From Bacteroidetes bacterium UBA7692 (lineage in GTDB: Bacteria; Bacteroidota; Bacteroidia; Chitinophagales; LD1): 18,742 nucleotides of DNA. Shown one piece after another: positions 8,601-14,838 of the stretch. Numbering within the stretch: position 1 is the first letter of the stretch; each line of letters begins with the position of its first letter. The position numbers and the translations under genes are program-made. The stretch lies in assembly GCA_002482725.1 (NCBI GenBank), contig DLGO01000152.1:1-18742 (forward strand). Direction: 5' to 3'. Under the pieces are notes generated by a model. The model was not told the origin of the DNA and did no database searches. It was given only the letters and a program-made list of their open reading frames with translations.

Positions 8601-8770
8601 TTGAAAGCGGCTTTCATCTTTTCGCTGGCATTGTAGTAAGCATTATAACGCGACGTAAGGTCGTGATAAGCCTGCTTTCCCAATGGCGCATGGTTTGTGG
8701 TGCTGCACGAATAAGTGCAAAACAACAGCACAATGATTAAAAACGGGTATATGACCTTAAAAATTCTCAA
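5693..8770 (-). CDS. TPR lipoprotein of the type IX secretion system, PorW/SprE-like
   Basis: This 1025-residue protein begins with a lipoprotein signal ending FCTYSC (lipidated Cys about 22), so it should sit in the periplasm or outer membrane. The start codon is TTG at 8770, directly after an in-frame TAG. Later starts (GTG at codon 14) would destroy the signal, so TTG is preferred. The N-terminal block RYNAYYNASEKMKAA...DNFKEVIPVF and the C-terminal block PNAQHQLIVYL....AMEYYNAF match what I recall of PorW/SprE, a T9SS and gliding lipoprotein. Several TPR-like helical pairs lie at about 110-425. A low-complexity stretch spans about 490-630 and a Gly/Lys/Val-rich linker about 870-930. A perfect -7-type TATTTTTG (complement of 8811-8818) lies upstream but lacks a matching -33. 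Two T9SS cargo proteins are encoded nearby. Confidence 0.8.
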   Translation of the reverse strand: MRIFKVIYPFLIIVLLFCTYSCSTTNHAPLGKQAYHDLTSRYNAYYNASEKMKAAFKTLDAGHKDNFKEVIPVFTYSDSKESATYASDADDIIKRSTQAIQLHPYANYSDDHFLLIGKASYLKADYDKAAQTFKFISTKYKDGVDYIAVQKDRGKKYNDAVKVKKKKGKKKPEYKTIKNKDGSTALKPIDNRPKRSLWIHESSRSEALIWLTKTYTLQKKYTEAEAVVAFARADNRFYQDYDKELLLTEADIYVRNKNYSSAIAPLEKFLVKAKKKKRIKTRPTFVLAQCYEARGDYARASAEYSKVLKLRPNYDMEFYAKIRKANLGRKGGGSSAEIKSLLVKMSRDGKFKDYLDQIYYELGEINLSESDRISARKNFIKSIRNSTSNTEQQALSYKKLGDMDYEDEQYEKSHGYYDSSLTVMSKEAPEFESVDTRNKVLTRLVEQLKIVAYEDSVQKLGKMSKEDREAFVRKSIEKKREAEEEANNAINDSKNQFDKGNTNPAPANGVPAPATTSSFYFYNTSSRAMGYNDFLKRWGKRKYEENWRRSNKGSTSGGEEEANVNAATDDTTKAGAKKPAAGTKGTDQKSLSEEEQLLASIPATSEAMAASDDKIIGALYSIGTIYKDELKNYRKALNAFDDLNRRYAKHRLSLETYYNIYLIANNYTKNTGRAEEYRNRIISEYPDSKIAALLQNANYLEQEREKENAINTYYASTYTDYMSGALASASDKILMADVRFKPNTLKGKFDLLNALILAKENRLEDYTQALNKIVAKTDDAQVKTTAEQLLADLNKSSLPMVDLSKDTSRALRDSMNAKAGLQNLTDEQKSAQAQAIMQQLQNGKNGVDTMTFNTVQGVAADTSKKGGVVTKGGVVDTTGGKKGVPAVVVAPKPAKPDTVISPYKYEPNAQHQLIVYLNDATVTTQMVSAAIAKLNTFNAELFAANKLTVRQIVLDTDRKLLVVRIFKSAELAMEYYNAFIAKPELLSDIKTTKMSASVVSQGNLSILLNETGVEVYDKFFDWKYR

Positions 8771-8857
8771 CTAATTTCAATTTATATCAAGCTAATAAAA
8801 CGGTATCCGCCAAAAATATTTTATTTCGCCAAATAAATAGCGTGCTTTTCGCACTAC

Positions 8858-9739
8858 ATGGCAAAACAACGTACAACAAGAAATACGAATTTACGAAGCA
8901 AATTCCGCTTTGTGGTATTAAACGATGAAACGTTTGAGGAGAAGTTTGCGCTTGTGCTTACCCGCCTGAACGTTTGGCTGTTCCTAAGTACCGTGGGAGT
9001 AGTGATGGTGGCGCTGACAGCCAGCGCTATTATATATACGCCTTTAAAATATTTCATACCGGGATTCGGGGATTATAACTACCGCAGCCAGATATTAAAC
9101 CTTGAATTTCAGGCAGATTCGCTAGAAAAAGCCATGGCAAGCAGGGAGGTATGGTTAGAAAATGTTAATAACGTAATCTCCGGCAAAAGTGATTCTATAG
9201 AGACACCGACTCCCGAATTGCCAAAAGACTACGACCCCGACCTGAAAAACAAACTGGGAGAAGTATCGGATGCTGAGAAAAACCTGCGTAAGGAAATGGA
9301 GGAAAAGGAAAGCTTTTCGCTAAGCTATGATGCCTCAACTATAAACCAGGACCTGGAAGAATTGAAGCAATTGCACTTTATATCGCCTGCCAATGGAGTG
9401 CTGAAAGATGCATATAGCCCTGAGAAAGAGCAATATGGCATAACGCTGCTGTGCCCTAAAGACGAACCTGTAAAGGCGGTATACGATGGCACCATAATTG
9501 GAAGCGGCTACTCGTTAGAGACCGGCTACTATATAACTGTGCAGCATGCCAACGACCTGATAAGCATATACAAGCACTGCGGTCAGCTACTAAAAAAGCC
9601 GGGCAATGCGGTAAAAGCAGGTGAGGCGATAGCCATAGTAAACAATGCAGGTAGTGGCGACAAGGGTCCAATTGTAGGCCTGGAGCTATGGAGGAGCGGC
9701 AGACCCGTGAACCCGACATTGCTGATGGTAATACAGTAG
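8858..9739 (+). CDS. Membrane-anchored M23-like (LytM) protein with degenerate catalytic site
   Basis: This 293-residue protein has a basic N-terminus, one transmembrane segment (about 37-60), a probable coiled-coil/linker (about 75-170) and a C-terminal M23-like domain (about 175-293). The fold signature is clear: SPANGVLKDAYS, PVKAVYDGTII and LELWRSGRPVNP. The zinc ligands are missing: the usual HxxxD is replaced by QYGIT (Gln192, Thr196) and the HxH before FEL by IVG (Ile272, Gly274). Only the Tyr-x-His (His240) is kept. It therefore probably binds peptidoglycan or regulates a partner rather than cutting. It precedes bactofilin on the same strand by 129 bp. M23 proteins and bactofilins are a known shape-related pairing in other phyla. 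It diverges from porW across 87 bp. Confidence 0.85.
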   Translation: MAKQRTTRNTNLRSKFRFVVLNDETFEEKFALVLTRLNVWLFLSTVGVVMVALTASAIIYTPLKYFIPGFGDYNYRSQILNLEFQADSLEKAMASREVWLENVNNVISGKSDSIETPTPELPKDYDPDLKNKLGEVSDAEKNLRKEMEEKESFSLSYDASTINQDLEELKQLHFISPANGVLKDAYSPEKEQYGITLLCPKDEPVKAVYDGTIIGSGYSLETGYYITVQHANDLISIYKHCGQLLKKPGNAVKAGEAIAIVNNAGSGDKGPIVGLELWRSGRPVNPTLLMVIQ

Positions 9740-9793
9740 AAAGACCTGCTAAAAGCAAGTAAAAATAGTTCATTTTAACACGTTGCCATGCGA

Positions 9794-9824
9794 TTCTGAT
9801 TATAGAGTTAGCTGATAATCAGAA
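9794..9824. repeat. Perfect 10-bp inverted repeat upstream of bactofilin
   Basis: TTCTGATTAT (9794-9803) is followed after 11 bases by its exact reverse complement ATAATCAGAA (9815-9824). It lies between the M23-like gene and bactofilin, 44 bp before the bactofilin start. No T-run follows on the plus strand, so an intrinsic terminator is unlikely. An operator or an mRNA leader hairpin are alternatives. Confidence 0.6.
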
Positions 9825-9868
9825 AATTGCACTATATTAGTTGATTCAAAAAAGCAAACACAGGAAAT

Positions 9869-10273
9869 ATGTTTGGTAAAAAAGATGCAAACCAGGACAA
9901 GCTGGCCGTACAAAAAGCCATGACCATGATAGGCCAGGGTACGAGTGTACAAGGCGATATGGCTTCTGATGGAGATATACGTGTAGATGGTGGCGTAAAA
10001 GGTGCACTCAACTCGCGCTCCAAAATAGTAGTAGGCAACACAGGTACTGTAGAGGGAGACCTATACTGCCAGAACGCTACCATAGAAGGAAGGGTAAAAG
10101 GCAACATACATGTGCAGGAACTGCTGATACTATCGAAGACGGCTTTTGTAGATGGCGACATACTCATGAAAAAACTGGTAGTGGAAGAAGGTGCGCGCTT
10201 CAATGGCAAGTGCAGCATGGCCGCCGTTAGCAAAAGTTATGAGGCCGATAAGACAATGGCAAAGGTTGGATAA
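9869..10273 (+). CDS. Bactofilin (polymer-forming cytoskeletal protein)
   Basis: The 134-residue protein is a typical bactofilin: a short flexible N-terminus (1-20), then a right-handed beta-helix built from short, hydrophobic-glycine rungs. Examples are IGQGTSVQGDMASDGDIRVDG, KIVVGNTGTVEGDL, ATIEGRVKGNIHV and TAFVDGDILMKKLVVEEGARFNG. Bactofilins polymerise without nucleotide into filaments that position cell-wall enzymes. AGGAA lies just before the ATG. The upstream neighbour is the M23-like protein, matching the bactofilin-M23 partnership known elsewhere. The downstream neighbour, 43 bp on, is the AtpZ-like gene, an arrangement I recall from other Bacteroidota. Size and rung pattern are normal. 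Confidence 0.93.
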   Translation: MFGKKDANQDKLAVQKAMTMIGQGTSVQGDMASDGDIRVDGGVKGALNSRSKIVVGNTGTVEGDLYCQNATIEGRVKGNIHVQELLILSKTAFVDGDILMKKLVVEEGARFNGKCSMAAVSKSYEADKTMAKVG

Positions 10274-10316
10274 CAACTTTTGCTCCCTGGAGCGGTTTAA
10301 TATTTAAAAGAGAATT

Positions 10317-10514
10317 ATGCAAAGTGCGTGGATTAAATATTCGACCCTCGGGATAGAAATGGCAGTGACTATAGGCATAGGTGCCGGATTGGGATATTGG
10401 GCAGACAGTCATTTTGAAAGCCCGAAACCATACTACACCATATTGGGATGCCTTATTTTTTTAGCAATAGCCCTGTTCAGGGTCATCAAAGTTTTTTTAA
10501 AGAAAGATGCGTAG
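10317..10514 (+). CDS. AtpZ/AtpI-family small membrane protein
   Basis: The 65-residue protein has two predicted transmembrane helices, about 11-28 (GIEMAVTIGIGAGLGYWAD) and about 40-60, joined by a short loop SHFESPKP. This matches the AtpZ/AtpI family (PF09527-like: G.g.G...D), which is linked to ATP synthase assembly or Mg/Ca uptake and normally encoded just before atpB. Its stop overlaps the next gene by 8 bp (10507-10514), so the two are translationally coupled. The rest of the ATP synthase operon does not follow in this window. Confidence 0.8.
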   Translation: MQSAWIKYSTLGIEMAVTIGIGAGLGYWADSHFESPKPYYTILGCLIFLAIALFRVIKVFLKKDA

Positions 10515-10884
10515 GTTCCTTATTATACTGTTGAGCGCTGTGGGTGCATGTGCTGCTATTATATTGCTGGTGGCTCATAATACATCGTTGCTGTTCAATT
10601 TTGAATCCTTTACCTGGCTTAGCCTGGCATTCCTTTCGGTGGTGACATTTGCGGCATACATGCTGCTGAACCGGGCCGTAGCCATGAAAAGCCAGGCCCA
10701 CTTCACTTCATTTTTTGGCGCAGCGCTGGCTATAAAGGTCTTCCTGTCGCTGTTGTTCCTGTGCTACTTTATTTTTGTGCAGCCCATAGGCGACAAGCAC
10801 TTTATTTTCCCTTTCTTTATCATGTACTTCCTGTTTACGGGCGTGCTGATGACACAGTTCTATACACCGAGAAAAGACAAATAG
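10507..10884 (+). CDS. Small four-helix membrane protein, possibly ATP synthase subunit I-like
   Basis: The 125-residue protein consists almost entirely of four hydrophobic segments (about 4-24, 35-55, 67-90 and 98-119) with short polar loops. There is no N-terminal signal beyond the first helix and the tail is basic (PRKDK). I do not recognise a strong family motif. Its place directly after, and overlapping, the AtpZ-like gene is where Bacteroidota often encode an uncharacterised AtpI/AtpR-like protein before atpB. A role in ATP synthase assembly is therefore an inference from position and topology. The next gene, 27 bp on, is a metal-dependent repressor rather than atpB. Confidence 0.6.
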   Translation: MRRFLIILLSAVGACAAIILLVAHNTSLLFNFESFTWLSLAFLSVVTFAAYMLLNRAVAMKSQAHFTSFFGAALAIKVFLSLLFLCYFIFVQPIGDKHFIFPFFIMYFLFTGVLMTQFYTPRKDK

Positions 10885-10911
10885 GCTTTTCTGATTGACT
10901 AAACCAAGATA

Positions 10912-11565
10912 ATGCAGACCTTCTCCCCTACCGAAGAGAACTATATAAAGGCGATATACCACCTGTCGAAAGGCAAAGAGACCGTAGCTACCAATGCTAT
11001 AGCTGAGGCTATGGAAACAACGGCTGCCTCGGTAACGGATATGCTGCGCAAGCTGAACGACAAGCAGATAATAGACTATACCAAGTACAAGGGCGTATCG
11101 CTAACCACAGAGGGAAGGATAATAGCCACCCAACTGGTGCGCAAGCACAGGCTGTGGGAGGTGTTCCTGAAAGAGAAGCTGGGATTTGCATGGGATAAGG
11201 TGCACGATATAGCAGAGCAACTGGAGCACATACGCTCGGAAGAACTGACCGAAAGGCTGGATGGCTTTTTGGGCAACCCGAAATTTGACCCACATGGCGA
11301 CCCTATACCTGATGCCAAGGGCAGGATACACACACAGAACTACAAGCTGCTATCGGAAGTAAGCGAGGGCGAGCAGGTTGTGGTAGTAGGTGTAAAGGAT
11401 TCGTCGGCTAAGTTCCTGAACTACCTGGACAGCCAGAAAATAGCCTTGGGCTCTAAGGTGCAAATGGAGCAGAAGGTAGAGTTTGACAACTCTGTGAAGG
11501 TAAAGATTGGCGATACCAATACAATGATATCGGATATGGCGGCGAGTTTGATATTGGTGATGTAG
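10912..11565 (+). CDS. DtxR/MntR-family metal-dependent transcriptional regulator
   Basis: The 217-residue protein has the three parts of long DtxR-type repressors. These are a winged helix (about 1-65: FSPTEENYIKAIYHL, then ETTAASVTDMLRKLNDK), a dimerisation and metal domain (about 66-140: RKHRLWEVFL, WDKVHDIAEQLEHI, NPKFDPHGDPIP) and a C-terminal FeoA/SH3-like domain (about 150-217). By alignment with DtxR, the His and Glu of RKHRLWE, the His of VHDIA and the EH of LEH are kept. The DtxR Cys102 position is Glu, as in MntR. The position of DtxR Met10 / MntR Asp8 is Asn10. It should repress Mn or Fe uptake genes; none are adjacent. Of its 15 Ile codons, 14 are ATA, typical of the resident genes here. 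Confidence 0.88.
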   Translation: MQTFSPTEENYIKAIYHLSKGKETVATNAIAEAMETTAASVTDMLRKLNDKQIIDYTKYKGVSLTTEGRIIATQLVRKHRLWEVFLKEKLGFAWDKVHDIAEQLEHIRSEELTERLDGFLGNPKFDPHGDPIPDAKGRIHTQNYKLLSEVSEGEQVVVVGVKDSSAKFLNYLDSQKIALGSKVQMEQKVEFDNSVKVKIGDTNTMISDMAASLILVM

Positions 11566-11779
11566 AATCGGAATTTATTCTTCCTCTCAATAACCATCAC
11601 AAGTAGATACTTGCCATAGACATAAACTCAAACCAACACAACCAACTGAAAAACAATCTATAACAAGCCATATACCCGTCTTTTTTATCACAAAAGGTGT
11701 GGAATCCGCATGGAAATTAAGTGGCGATAATTCATCTTTACATAGGTAAAAATTGTTTTATCAGTTAAATACTAATACT
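11566..11779. other. Intergenic region before the ELWxxDGT-repeat gene
   Basis: These 214 bases hold no convincing gene and no strong hairpin with a T-run. CATCTTTAC at 11733-11741 resembles a degenerate -7 element and lies 38 bp before the chosen start at 11780, but no TTG is found at the right distance upstream. The promoter of the secreted ELWxxDGT protein presumably lies here. Confidence 0.4.
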
Positions 11780-13402
11780 ATGAAGAAAAATCTACTCTCG
11801 GGATTGCTTTTGCTGGGTGCTTTTGCGGTGAATGCACAGCTGACTTTTACAGAACTGGTGTGCAATACAGGTGGCGATTCACGACCGGAACGCATGGCGG
11901 CCATTAATGGCAAGGTATGCTTTTCGGCAAAGGACTCTGCGCATGGCAAGGAGCTTTGGGTAACGGATGGCTCACAGGCCAACACAAAGCTGCTGATGGA
12001 CATAAACCCGGGAACAGGCAACTCAAATATTGTAACATTTACAGAGTTTAATGGCAAGCTATACTTTAACGCCAACGACGGCACACATGGTGCAGAGCTA
12101 TGGGTGACAGATGGCACAGCGGCAGGCACTATACTTCTGAAAGATATAAATACCGGTTCGACACAGTCGTACCCTTACTTTTTTGCAGAATATAATGGCG
12201 CGCTGTACTTCAGCGCATCGGAAGCTGCCCATGGCAACGAACTATGGAAGACAGATGGTACAACAGCCGGCACACAAATGGTGCAGGATATAAACCCGGG
12301 TACTGCAGGTGCGGCTGTTAGTTCGCTGGTAGTGCGCGGCGGCAAGCTATACTTCCGGGCGACTGATGCTACGCATGGCTCGGAGTTGTGGCAAACCGAT
12401 GGTAGCACGGCTGTAATGGTTTTAGATATTAATACAGGTATTGGAAGCTCATCGCCTTCATTGAGTACCGTTGACCTGGGCGATGGCAATCTATATTTCA
12501 CTGCAAGTGATGTTACCTACGGCAACGAGCTATGGAAAACAAACGGAATAACTACCACCATGGTAAAAAATATCAATCAGGGTCCTGTTGGCTCCAACGC
12601 AAGCAACTTTGTGGATTTTGGCGGTAAGCTATACTTCAGCGCCGATAGTGCCGGAGTGGGCAATGAGCTATGGGTAAGCGATGGCTCGGCAGCAGGCACC
12701 AAAATGATATTGGATGTAAATTCAGGGGCAGGGGATTCCTATCCTGCTTACCTTACTGTGTTCAATGGCAAGCTATTCTTCAGCGCAGTGTCGGATGCTA
12801 ATGGCAGGGAAACATGGACAACTGATGGAACCGCAGCCAATACCACCTTGTTCAAAGATATAAACCCGGGTACCACAGGTTCCGGTTCTGCATACTATAC
12901 CATTTTTGACTCCAAGCTGTTTTTCAGGGCAACCGCCAATGCTACCGGCGCACAGCTATATCAGTCTGATGGCACTGTGGCAGGTACACAGGCAATATCC
13001 CCCGCCAATGCTACTGAAGCTGACCCGCTGGGCCTGGGTACGCTTTTTATCGGTGGCACTGTGATAAACGGGGCAATGTACTTTGCTGCGAACTATAATT
13101 CAAATGGCGAACAGCTATGGAAGCTGGCAGATGGTTCTGTAGGCATTAGCGAAGCTGAGCTGAACAGCCGCGTAAAAGTGTACCCGAACCCGGCAACAGA
13201 TATGGTACAGATAGAGCTAAGCAATAATGCAGAAGGTACCATAAGCCTGACCGACAATAGTGGAAAAGTGGTATATACCACTACTGTGCAATACAACGAA
13301 ACAAGCAAGCAAATATCACTGGCAGACCTGGCACAAGGCATCTACTACCTGCAATACAGGAGCGAAGGGCTTATCAGCAATAAGAAAATAGTAAAGTATT
13401 AA
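11780..13402 (+). CDS. Secreted ELWxxDGT-repeat protein with T9SS C-terminal sorting domain
   Basis: The start at 11780 is chosen because it opens directly into a signal peptide (MKKNLLSGLLLLGAFAVNA, cut before Gln). The frame is open back to 11753 but that adds only nine polar residues. The protein is 540 residues. Seven or more copies of a module of about 47 residues follow, each with a strand pair ending LYF/LFF, a Gly-rich HG.ELW..DGT turn and D.N.G. Clear copies are ELWVTDGT, ELWKTDGT, ELWQTDGS, ELWVSDGS and the variants ETWTTDGT and QLYQSDGT. This pattern suggests a beta-propeller-like fold. The last 75 residues or so (VKVYPNPATD ... GIYYLQY ... KKIVKY) form a type A T9SS sorting domain, so it is exported and probably surface-attached. 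Function is unknown. Confidence 0.92.
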   Translation: MKKNLLSGLLLLGAFAVNAQLTFTELVCNTGGDSRPERMAAINGKVCFSAKDSAHGKELWVTDGSQANTKLLMDINPGTGNSNIVTFTEFNGKLYFNANDGTHGAELWVTDGTAAGTILLKDINTGSTQSYPYFFAEYNGALYFSASEAAHGNELWKTDGTTAGTQMVQDINPGTAGAAVSSLVVRGGKLYFRATDATHGSELWQTDGSTAVMVLDINTGIGSSSPSLSTVDLGDGNLYFTASDVTYGNELWKTNGITTTMVKNINQGPVGSNASNFVDFGGKLYFSADSAGVGNELWVSDGSAAGTKMILDVNSGAGDSYPAYLTVFNGKLFFSAVSDANGRETWTTDGTAANTTLFKDINPGTTGSGSAYYTIFDSKLFFRATANATGAQLYQSDGTVAGTQAISPANATEADPLGLGTLFIGGTVINGAMYFAANYNSNGEQLWKLADGSVGISEAELNSRVKVYPNPATDMVQIELSNNAEGTISLTDNSGKVVYTTTVQYNETSKQISLADLAQGIYYLQYRSEGLISNKKIVKY

Positions 13403-13595
13403 GAAGCTGTTTAGATTCATCTCAATAAATTGTTTATGGCTCTTTTCAGCTGCAACTTCATCAGGTTTTATTGCCAGAGAAGCTCCACTATGGCTGCAAA
13501 AACCTTCTTTGTTTCGCTAGAAAATAGCCTATAAACAATATTACCAGTTAAATCAAAACAACTTCTAACCAAACAATAAATCAAAAACGAAGTAT
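13403..13595. other. Intergenic region between two T9SS cargo genes
   Basis: These 193 bases contain the long imperfect hairpin at 13429-13539, listed separately. After it comes an A-rich leader to the next start codon. No gene and no canonical terminator T-run were seen. CAGTTAAAT occurs here after the hairpin and also just before the ELWxxDGT gene start; nine bases may be chance. Confidence 0.5.
13429..13539. repeat. Long imperfect inverted repeat / 111-nt hairpin
   Basis: The 19-base arm ATTGTTTATGGCTCTTTTC (13429-13447) pairs with 13520-13539 with one mismatch and one bulged T. Within the loop a second nested stem is visible: AGGTTTT (13463-13469) with AAAACCT (13499-13505), then GCCA (13473-13476) with TGGC (13491-13494). 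Nested pairing on both sides makes one extended structure rather than a chance short palindrome. It may be a structured RNA, a non-autonomous mobile element remnant, or a processing signal. No flanking target-site duplication is obvious. Confidence 0.6.
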
Positions 13596-14744
13596 ATGAA
13601 ATCAATTTTACACAACAAGACCATACCATTGGCTATAGCACTGGTAGCTTTTATTTTCTCTTTTGCAGATGGCTATAGCCAAAGCTGCAAACCGGACTCC
13701 TCTATATTCTTCACCTATGTATCTGGTACTCAAATAAGGGACAAGAGCACAAAATCGGTATATGCATACAATGCAAAGGGCGAAACCAGCAAGCAATACC
13801 TATATACCTGGAACGACTCTATGAACGACTGGGAGAAGTGGAGAGTTTGGGACAACACATATACACCTGCCGGCAAACTGGCCAAAATGGTGGATAGCTT
13901 CTGGATAAACAATGGCTGGAAAGCATATTACATAACAACCTACCAATACAATGCAAACGGCAGCGTGTCTCAGAAACTGGAGCAAAGGTGGGATGATAAC
14001 ACCAGCACATTCATCAATAACTATAAAGAAGATGTGGCATTTAATGCAAGTAACGATACATCGCAGATACTGCGCCAGGAGTGGGACAACAATACATGGA
14101 AAAACAAATACAAGATAGACTACAACTACAGCCTGGACACACTAAAAAGCAGGGAACTAAAAGTATGGAATGCAAGCAATGCATGGGAGAAAACATGGTT
14201 TGAAGAATTGATTTACAATAACCGGAACCTTGTAGGAAACATGAACTTTTTCCGGGCGAATGCGGGAAAAACCGCCTACGATAAAAACCAAAGAACTTCT
14301 TATACTTATAATTCCCTAGGAGCATTGATTGCAACCTATACGGAGGATTATGATGCTTTCAATCTGGCATGGGTAAGTAAAAATTCTGCCTCGTATACAT
14401 TTACCACCGATAACTGTATGAAAATAAACAGCTATGCAACATCGGGTGTAGGCGCTACCAGTGAAACCGAGTACTACTATAGTGCCGGTGTGAATGGTGT
14501 GGAGGAGGTTAGTGCAAATTCCTTGCACGGATACCCGGTACCGGCAAGCAATACCTTTACTATAAAAGCTGATCAGGATATTGACCCAAGCACAGTGATG
14601 ATAGCCAATGCAATAGGGCAGCTAATGCCTGTAGAGTTTACAGCTAAGCAGCAAAACAGCATATCTGTAAATGTACAGAACTACCCTGCTGGTGTGTACT
14701 TTGTACAACTTGGTAATGCAAAGCTGCGCTTTGTAAAACAATAG
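13596..14744 (+). CDS. Secreted Trp/Tyr-repeat protein with T9SS C-terminal sorting domain, function unknown
   Basis: The 382-residue protein has a signal peptide (hydrophobic core about 10-24, probable cut near GYSQ). The middle (about 45-275) is made of six or seven degenerate repeats of about 30 residues. Each has a Trp-rich strand (W-acid-N..W), a Tyr/Phe strand (Y.YN) and often Asn/Gly-Gly or AG, for example YTWNDSMNDWEKW, FWINNGWKAYYITTYQYN, EWDNNTWKNKYKIDYNY and VWNASNAWEKTW. The pattern recalls YD/RHS-like beta repeats without the classic YD motif. The last 70 residues or so (GYPVPASNTFTIK ... YPAGVYFVQL ... LRFVKQ) are a type A T9SS sorting domain. It is probably exported to the surface. 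It may form a unit with the ELWxxDGT gene, although a hairpin separates them. Confidence 0.85.
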   Translation: MKSILHNKTIPLAIALVAFIFSFADGYSQSCKPDSSIFFTYVSGTQIRDKSTKSVYAYNAKGETSKQYLYTWNDSMNDWEKWRVWDNTYTPAGKLAKMVDSFWINNGWKAYYITTYQYNANGSVSQKLEQRWDDNTSTFINNYKEDVAFNASNDTSQILRQEWDNNTWKNKYKIDYNYSLDTLKSRELKVWNASNAWEKTWFEELIYNNRNLVGNMNFFRANAGKTAYDKNQRTSYTYNSLGALIATYTEDYDAFNLAWVSKNSASYTFTTDNCMKINSYATSGVGATSETEYYYSAGVNGVEEVSANSLHGYPVPASNTFTIKADQDIDPSTVMIANAIGQLMPVEFTAKQQNSISVNVQNYPAGVYFVQLGNAKLRFVKQ

Positions 14745-14776
14745 TATAGTACGGTTAAAAATTTGATGATGAAAGG

Positions 14777-14804
14777 AGCCTCGGACGATTGTTCGGGGCT
14801 TTTT
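14777..14804 (+). terminator. Intrinsic (rho-independent) terminator
   Basis: AGCCTCGGAC (14777-14786) pairs with GTTCGGGGCT (14791-14800) over ten positions, two of them G-U, around a four-base loop. A run of five T's (14800-14804) follows. It lies 33 bp after the stop of the Trp/Tyr-repeat T9SS gene and should end that transcript. Just beyond is a small palindrome TTACAAC/GTTGTAA (14803-14821) of unknown role. Confidence 0.8.
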
Positions 14805-14838
14805 ACAACTAGGCGTTGTAACTAACTTATATTCAATG

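Noticed and set aside
8171..8740. Open frame of 189 codons on the plus strand inside the porW/sprE-like gene
   Set aside because: It is antisense to a long, well-supported coding region, lacks recognisable domains and is most likely a shadow of the opposite strand's codon pattern.
8811..8818. Perfect -7-type TATTTTTG (minus strand) upstream of the porW/sprE-like gene
   Set aside because: No TTG lies about 19-21 bases upstream; the nearest is only 11 bases away, so it is not listed as a promoter.
11780..13402. Repeated DNA within the ELWxxDGT gene as a possible repeat array or CRISPR-like structure
   Set aside because: The repeats are in frame, diverged and spaced by the 47-residue protein module; they reflect the protein repeat only.
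14803..14821. Palindrome TTACAAC/GTTGTAA as a terminator of the HD/ATPase gene
   Set aside because: Arms are only seven A/T-rich bases and no U-run follows on the minus strand; it may simply flank the plus-strand terminator.
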